A stretch of DNA of 7,805 nt, from positions 1-7,805 of the forward strand of contig CANHHZ010000093.1 of assembly GCA_947460275.1 (NCBI GenBank). The letters are read 5' to 3'. This document shows positions 6,471 through 7,805 of this stretch, one piece after another. The notes under the pieces are model-generated. The model ran no database searches. It was given only the letters and a program-made list of their open reading frames with translations, and was not told the origin of the DNA. This DNA comes from Sphingobacteriaceae bacterium (GTDB taxonomy: Bacteria; Bacteroidota; Bacteroidia; Sphingobacteriales; Sphingobacteriaceae). How positions within the stretch are numbered: the first letter of the stretch is position 1; every line of letters begins with the position of its first letter. The position numbers were made by a program, and so were the translations under genes.

Positions 6471-7490
6471 ATGGATGTAATATTATACCTTACTGAGTTA
6501 TTACAAATCCGCACAACTGTAGGTATTGTGGGTTTAGGTACGCTGTACAAAGAAAAAATACCAGGAAAATATGATGGAAACAAGCATGCCTTTATTCCGC
6601 CCAGCTACATAATTGGTTTTACTACAGAAATAAGCGAAGATGAAGAACTCATTAATTTTATTTCACAAAGTGAAAATATAAGTGTAGAATCGGCTAGTTT
6701 TTATGTAGAGAAATTTGCAGAAGAAACGCAAGCAAAATTAGCTTCAAATCAAGAAGTTAACTTAGGCGAGTTAGGCATATTTAGTCTTATCGACAATGAG
6801 ATTTACTTTTCGCCCGTAAACGATAAAAATTTTGACACTAGTTTTTTTGGCCTACCCGAAATAGCTGATAAAGCTAATCAAACGAACAAACAAAGCGCAG
6901 ATCAAACCAAAACTGAAGAACAAAGGCCTTTACAAGAAGAAAGTGTTTCTGAAGAAGAAAATTTGACAGCCGAAACTGAAGAAGAGATTGAAGAAAGACG
7001 TGGACTTTCATTGGGCCTAAAATTTTTAATCGTAGCCATAATCATCTCTATCGTAGGTGTGGTAGCCTATTTTATAAACCCTGCCTTTTTCAATAGTTAT
7101 TTGCAAACCAACACAAATAATAAGCAAGAAAATAATGTTGCTGTTGCTGCAAAAGACACCTTAGTGGTTGATACTAACACTAAAAAATTAGACACTATTG
7201 CCCCTTTGAAGCAAAATTTAACCGACACTTTAACAACAGACACCGCTACGGTTTATGAAGTTATTGCTATTGCCGAAAAAAGTCAACATAGGATAGACAA
7301 TTTCATTAATTTAATGGCCAAAAAAGGCATAAAAGCAAAGGCATTGCCAAAAAGACCTGGAAAAAAACTAATCAAAATAAGTGTTGGCACTTTTGCAGAT
7401 TATAACTTAGCAAAAAAACAGCAAGACAGTTTGAGGAAAAAACTAAAAAATCCAGAGATTTATATACTTCCGATTAAAAATCAAAAATAA
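6471..7490 (+). CDS. Inner-membrane HU-like (HU-CCDC81 type) and SPOR domain protein
   Basis: The protein has 339 residues in three parts. Residues 1-130 resemble the paired HU-CCDC81-type domains of Bacteroidota: a start of the form MDVILYLTELL, a GLGTL turn near 21-25, FIPPSYIIGF at 41-50, then a second unit with LGELGIFSLIDNEIYFSP (98-115). Residues 133-178 form a Gln/Glu-rich, acidic linker. One membrane helix lies near 183-203, preceded by arginines, which puts the N-terminus in the cytoplasm. A Thr/Asn/Lys-rich periplasmic linker leads to a SPOR domain near 261-335, including IKISVGTFADYNLAKKQQDS. SPOR domains bind peptidoglycan stripped of stem peptides, mostly at division septa. The ATG at 6471 is preferred because it gives the family's usual MD- start; an in-frame TTG at 6438 would add 11 residues of no domain character. 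exbB follows after 2 bases. DNA binding by the HU-like part is a published prediction for the family, not visible here. Confidence 0.85.
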   Translation: MDVILYLTELLQIRTTVGIVGLGTLYKEKIPGKYDGNKHAFIPPSYIIGFTTEISEDEELINFISQSENISVESASFYVEKFAEETQAKLASNQEVNLGELGIFSLIDNEIYFSPVNDKNFDTSFFGLPEIADKANQTNKQSADQTKTEEQRPLQEESVSEEENLTAETEEEIEERRGLSLGLKFLIVAIIISIVGVVAYFINPAFFNSYLQTNTNNKQENNVAVAAKDTLVVDTNTKKLDTIAPLKQNLTDTLTTDTATVYEVIAIAEKSQHRIDNFINLMAKKGIKAKALPKRPGKKLIKISVGTFADYNLAKKQQDSLRKKLKNPEIYILPIKNQK

Positions 7491-7492
7491 GC

Positions 7493-7805
7493 ATGATTAC
7501 ATTGTTAGCAACAGCTGTAGATACAGCACAACAAATAGTAGATACAGTACAAAATATTTCAACTTCAACTCCGGCACCTGCTCCTGCCGAACTGCATTTT
7601 ATAGACTTACTTTTTAAAGGTGGATGGGTAATGGTTCCACTGGCTTTTTTAGCTTTTTTAGGCCTTGTTATATTTACAGAACGTTATTTAACTATACGTA
7701 AATCATCAAAATACGAGACCAATTTGATGTTTCAAATTAAACAAAATATCCAGGAAGGAAGACTAGACAATGCCATTGCTTTATGTAAAAACACAAAATC
7801 GCCCT
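7493..7805 (+). CDS. ExbB/TolQ/MotA-family proton channel subunit, N-terminal part
   Basis: The window holds the first 104 codons; the gene is cut at the right edge and was not seen to be broken. The ATG at 7493 follows the previous stop by 2 bases, implying translational coupling. An N-terminal segment (1-34) with a doubled VDTxQxI heptapeptide and an Ala/Pro-rich stretch PAPAPAE precedes a first membrane helix near 44-62 (GGWVMVPLAFLAFLGLVIF). TERYLTIRK then leads into the cytoplasmic loop, with EGRLDNAIALCKNTKSP. The order GGW-(I/V)-MVP, (T/E)RY, LDNAIALC is typical of Bacteroidota ExbB-like proteins. These form a pentamer around ExbD/TolR-type helices and use the proton gradient to drive TonB or TolA. 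The channel-lining second and third helices lie outside the window, so ExbB, TolQ or a dedicated paralogue cannot be told apart and no symbol is given. ExbD-like and TonB-like genes are expected downstream. Confidence 0.9.
   Translation, partial: MITLLATAVDTAQQIVDTVQNISTSTPAPAPAELHFIDLLFKGGWVMVPLAFLAFLGLVIFTERYLTIRKSSKYETNLMFQIKQNIQEGRLDNAIALCKNTKSP
7517..7558 (+). repeat. 21-base direct repeat at the 5' end of the exbB-like gene
   Basis: GTAGATACAGCACAA (7517-7531) recurs as GTAGATACAGTACAA (7538-7552), one mismatch in 15 bases, offset by exactly 21 bases. In protein it gives VDTAQQI followed by VDTVQNI, two heptads of an amphipathic helix ahead of the first membrane segment. The exact seven-codon offset suggests a local duplication that kept the frame. 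Confidence 0.6.

Overview
The window looks like an A+T-rich chromosomal segment from a member of the Bacteroidota, most likely Sphingobacteriaceae-like (Pedobacter relatives). The grounds are protein character (secretory signals ending in -AQ or -GQ, a TonB-receptor-like barrel, a HU-like/SPOR fusion), a perfect Bacteroidota-type -7 promoter box (TAnnTTTG), and A-rich sequences instead of Shine-Dalgarno sites before the starts. This placement comes from reading alone, not from a database search. All genes lie on the + strand. I see no RNA genes, insertion sequences, phage genes, integrases or CRISPR repeats.

Layout. (1) Positions 1-54 hold a tandem heptamer and a promoter-like box. (2) pyrR (55-603) and pyrB (608-1537) form a two-gene pyrimidine unit, 4 bases apart. 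(3) A 149-base spacer (1538-1686) holds several short palindromes and a likely promoter for the next unit. (4) A 1005-residue secreted TPR protein (1687-4704) is followed after 10 bases by a 566-residue outer-membrane beta-barrel (4715-6415) that resembles a TonB-dependent receptor without its plug. (5) After 55 bases comes a single-pass inner-membrane protein with an HU-like cytoplasmic half and a periplasmic SPOR domain (6471-7490). Two bases later an ExbB/TolQ/MotA-family proton-channel subunit begins and runs off the window (7493-7805).

How the genes may work together. PyrR and PyrB serve de novo and salvage pyrimidine metabolism. The four later genes would place a product in each envelope layer: barrel in the outer membrane, TPR scaffold in the periplasm, SPOR protein spanning the inner membrane and touching peptidoglycan, and a proton-driven motor subunit. 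The most interesting reading is a Ton/Tol-like trans-envelope machine that may also contact the chromosome through the HU-like domains. The membership of that machine is inferred from gene order and compartment; no direct interaction can be seen in the DNA.
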